Assembly (NCBI GenBank): GCA_031270755.1
Contig: JAISWV010000112.1
Location: forward strand, 1 to 6,476
Length of the DNA stretch: 6,476 nucleotides
Origin: Synergistaceae bacterium
Lineage (GTDB): Bacteria; Synergistota; Synergistia; Synergistales; Aminobacteriaceae
Direction of reading: 5' to 3'
Part shown: positions 5,417 through 6,476 of the stretch, one piece after another
Position numbering within the stretch: the stretch's first letter is position 1
How the letters are laid out: each line of letters starts with the position of its first letter
Translations under genes and position numbers: made by a program
Notes under the pieces: model-generated
Seen by the model: only the letters and a program-made list of their open reading frames with translations
Told to the model about the DNA's origin: nothing
Databases searched by the model: none

Positions 5417-6476
5417 TTACCGGGGATTTTTTGCTTCCGGTTTGGAGTTATTTCTTTGCTCCAGACGTCCCGCATACAGCATACTTTTTTCAAGATCTAC
5501 GATTTGCGCATTCAGTCCAGTGGATTTGACGAAATTGTAACCTTTCTCCGTGCAGATAATCGTGCCCTCTTCAGCGAGCAGCACATTGTCCAAACAAACT
5601 ATCCTGCCTTTTACGATGGTCAGCAGCGCTCTGCGTTCCTTGGGGTCGAAAACAGTGATGTCGGCATCGGCCCCGGGAGAGAGGTGTCCTTTGCTTTCGA
5701 GGCCCAACATGCGGGCGGGATTGACGCTAGTCATACAAACGTAGTCCTCGATGGTCCAAAGTCCCCAGTCCACCAATTGATAACCATATCGGATCATGAA
5801 ATTTCGCGGAATGCCGCCGCCGTCGGATGATAAGGCATCGATGACGAAACCGCCGTTTTCATTGATGGCAGATGCACACAAAAACGCGCTTTCTCTGTTA
5901 TTGACGGGGAAACAACAGGTACAGGCTCCCTCCATATTTTCCCAGTATTCGAAAGCCTTGATTCCCTGGACGTAACGATTTTCCCCGTCCAGATTTTCCC
6001 ACGACACTCGAGCATACCCATCTTTCAGAGCTTGCCGCAGCCCTTCCTCGGTTTCTGGATAACCCCCCATACGCAGACAGTTGCGGGTGACATGACTTTC
6101 AGGCTGACTGTCTCTGCATTTGCCGCTGGTTCCGTTGAGGGGAGCGGGATGAAACTCCGAGACGATCTGACGATTTTCCTTCAGTGTGTGTATAGCCAGT
6201 TTTAGCTCTTCTTTGGCGTCTTTCATAACCATGCCGCGGCAGTAGGCGTTGACATGCGCCATGTGAAAGGGGCGCCCATCGGCAAATTCAACCGCGTCCA
6301 TAAAACCGTCGATATTGGATCCATTTTTTGCGCTGCCCGCATGAAATGCGATATACGAACGACCGTCCGTCGCGGCCTTTATGGTGTCGGCCGTGGCCTC
6401 GGGAGTGAGGGGATAGTGCCCGCCCGTCAGCTTCAAGCCGATGGCTCCCTCGGCAAGAGATTTTTGAAGAAGGGAC
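5417..6476 (-). CDS. Metal-dependent amidohydrolase, D-aminoacylase/dihydroorotase-like (5'-partial)
   Basis: A TIM-barrel amidohydrolase that would cleave an amide bond in a cyclic amide or N-acyl amino acid; the exact substrate cannot be read. The frame is open to the right edge, with AEGAIGL continuing directly into KLTGGHYPLTP, so the TTG at 6436 is internal and about 352 residues are visible. Counting from that TTG: K2 in IGLK is a candidate carboxylated metal-bridging lysine; FHAGS (H32) and HMAHVN (H58, H61) are strand-end metal ligands; SSDGGG (D205) is the strand-8 aspartate. The closing signature SVNPARMLGL (237-246) and LSPGADADITVFDP (252-265) is the standard amidohydrolase C-terminal strand pair. 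The first HxH motif lies outside the window. The visible part is in one frame with no missing motif, so the gene looks functional. It is probably resident metabolism flanking the island. The stop is TAA at 5417-5419. Confidence 0.85.
   Translation of the reverse strand, partial: SLLQKSLAEGAIGLKLTGGHYPLTPEATADTIKAATDGRSYIAFHAGSAKNGSNIDGFMDAVEFADGRPFHMAHVNAYCRGMVMKDAKEELKLAIHTLKENRQIVSEFHPAPLNGTSGKCRDSQPESHVTRNCLRMGGYPETEEGLRQALKDGYARVSWENLDGENRYVQGIKAFEYWENMEGACTCCFPVNNRESAFLCASAINENGGFVIDALSSDGGGIPRNFMIRYGYQLVDWGLWTIEDYVCMTSVNPARMLGLESKGHLSPGADADITVFDPKERRALLTIVKGRIVCLDNVLLAEEGTIICTEKGYNFVKSTGLNAQIVDLEKSMLYAGRLEQRNNSKPEAKNPR

Noticed and set aside
5271..5540. Forward 89-codon ORF starting MALSLVYGAV
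   Set aside because: Its start covers the group II intron 3' end, a known source of spurious ORFs, and the rest is antisense to the amidohydrolase C-terminus.
1..6476. CRISPR array, tRNA or rRNA genes
   Set aside because: No regularly spaced direct repeats and no cloverleaf or rRNA-like blocks were seen by eye; a tRNA or CRISPR scan was not possible.

Overview
The window looks like a piece of a bacterial chromosome where an accessory island meets host metabolic genes. Coding is bacterial in style: Shine-Dalgarno sites, tightly packed ORFs and moderately high GC by eye. No ribosomal or other marker gene is present. A Synergistota- or Firmicutes-like anaerobe would suit the amidohydrolase and the conjugation remnants, but that is a weak guess.

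Layout. (1) 2-1516 (+): the C-terminal part of a CbbX/SpoVK/EccA-type AAA+ ATPase. It has one complete AAA+ module preceded by the back half of a degenerate one, and it is cut by the left edge. (2) 1517-1684: no gene, but an imperfect 27-nt inverted repeat with a 58-nt spacer. (3) 1685-2308 (-): a VirD4/TraG type IV coupling protein pseudogene spread over several frames, a relic of a conjugative element. (4) 2309-2509 (-): remnant of an AlbA_2 (RecG-like) DNA-binding regulator. Two stops separate its AlbA_2 core from its C-terminal winged helix, which runs in frame into the TraG relic. (5) 2505-5165 (-): the centrepiece, an apparently intact primase-helicase of the TOTE conflict-system type: coiled coil, cysteine cluster, archaeo-eukaryotic primase (AEP) domain and SF2 helicase. 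(6) 5170-5416: no intact gene. It holds the strong ribosome binding site and possible leader of the helicase gene, a hairpin, and on the + strand what looks like the 3' end (domains V/VI) of a degraded group II intron. (7) 5417-6476 (-): the C-terminal part of a metal-dependent amidohydrolase, cut by the right edge and probably resident metabolism.

Reading as a whole: mobile DNA has been layered here. An intron end abuts the primase-helicase gene, and behind that gene lie fragments of a regulator and of a conjugation coupling protein. The primase-helicase stays open over more than 2.6 kb with all its motifs while its neighbours have decayed. That suggests it is maintained, perhaps as a stand-alone anti-mobile-element or replication-repair factor. 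This functional reading is inference. The family calls rest on motifs visible in the translations.
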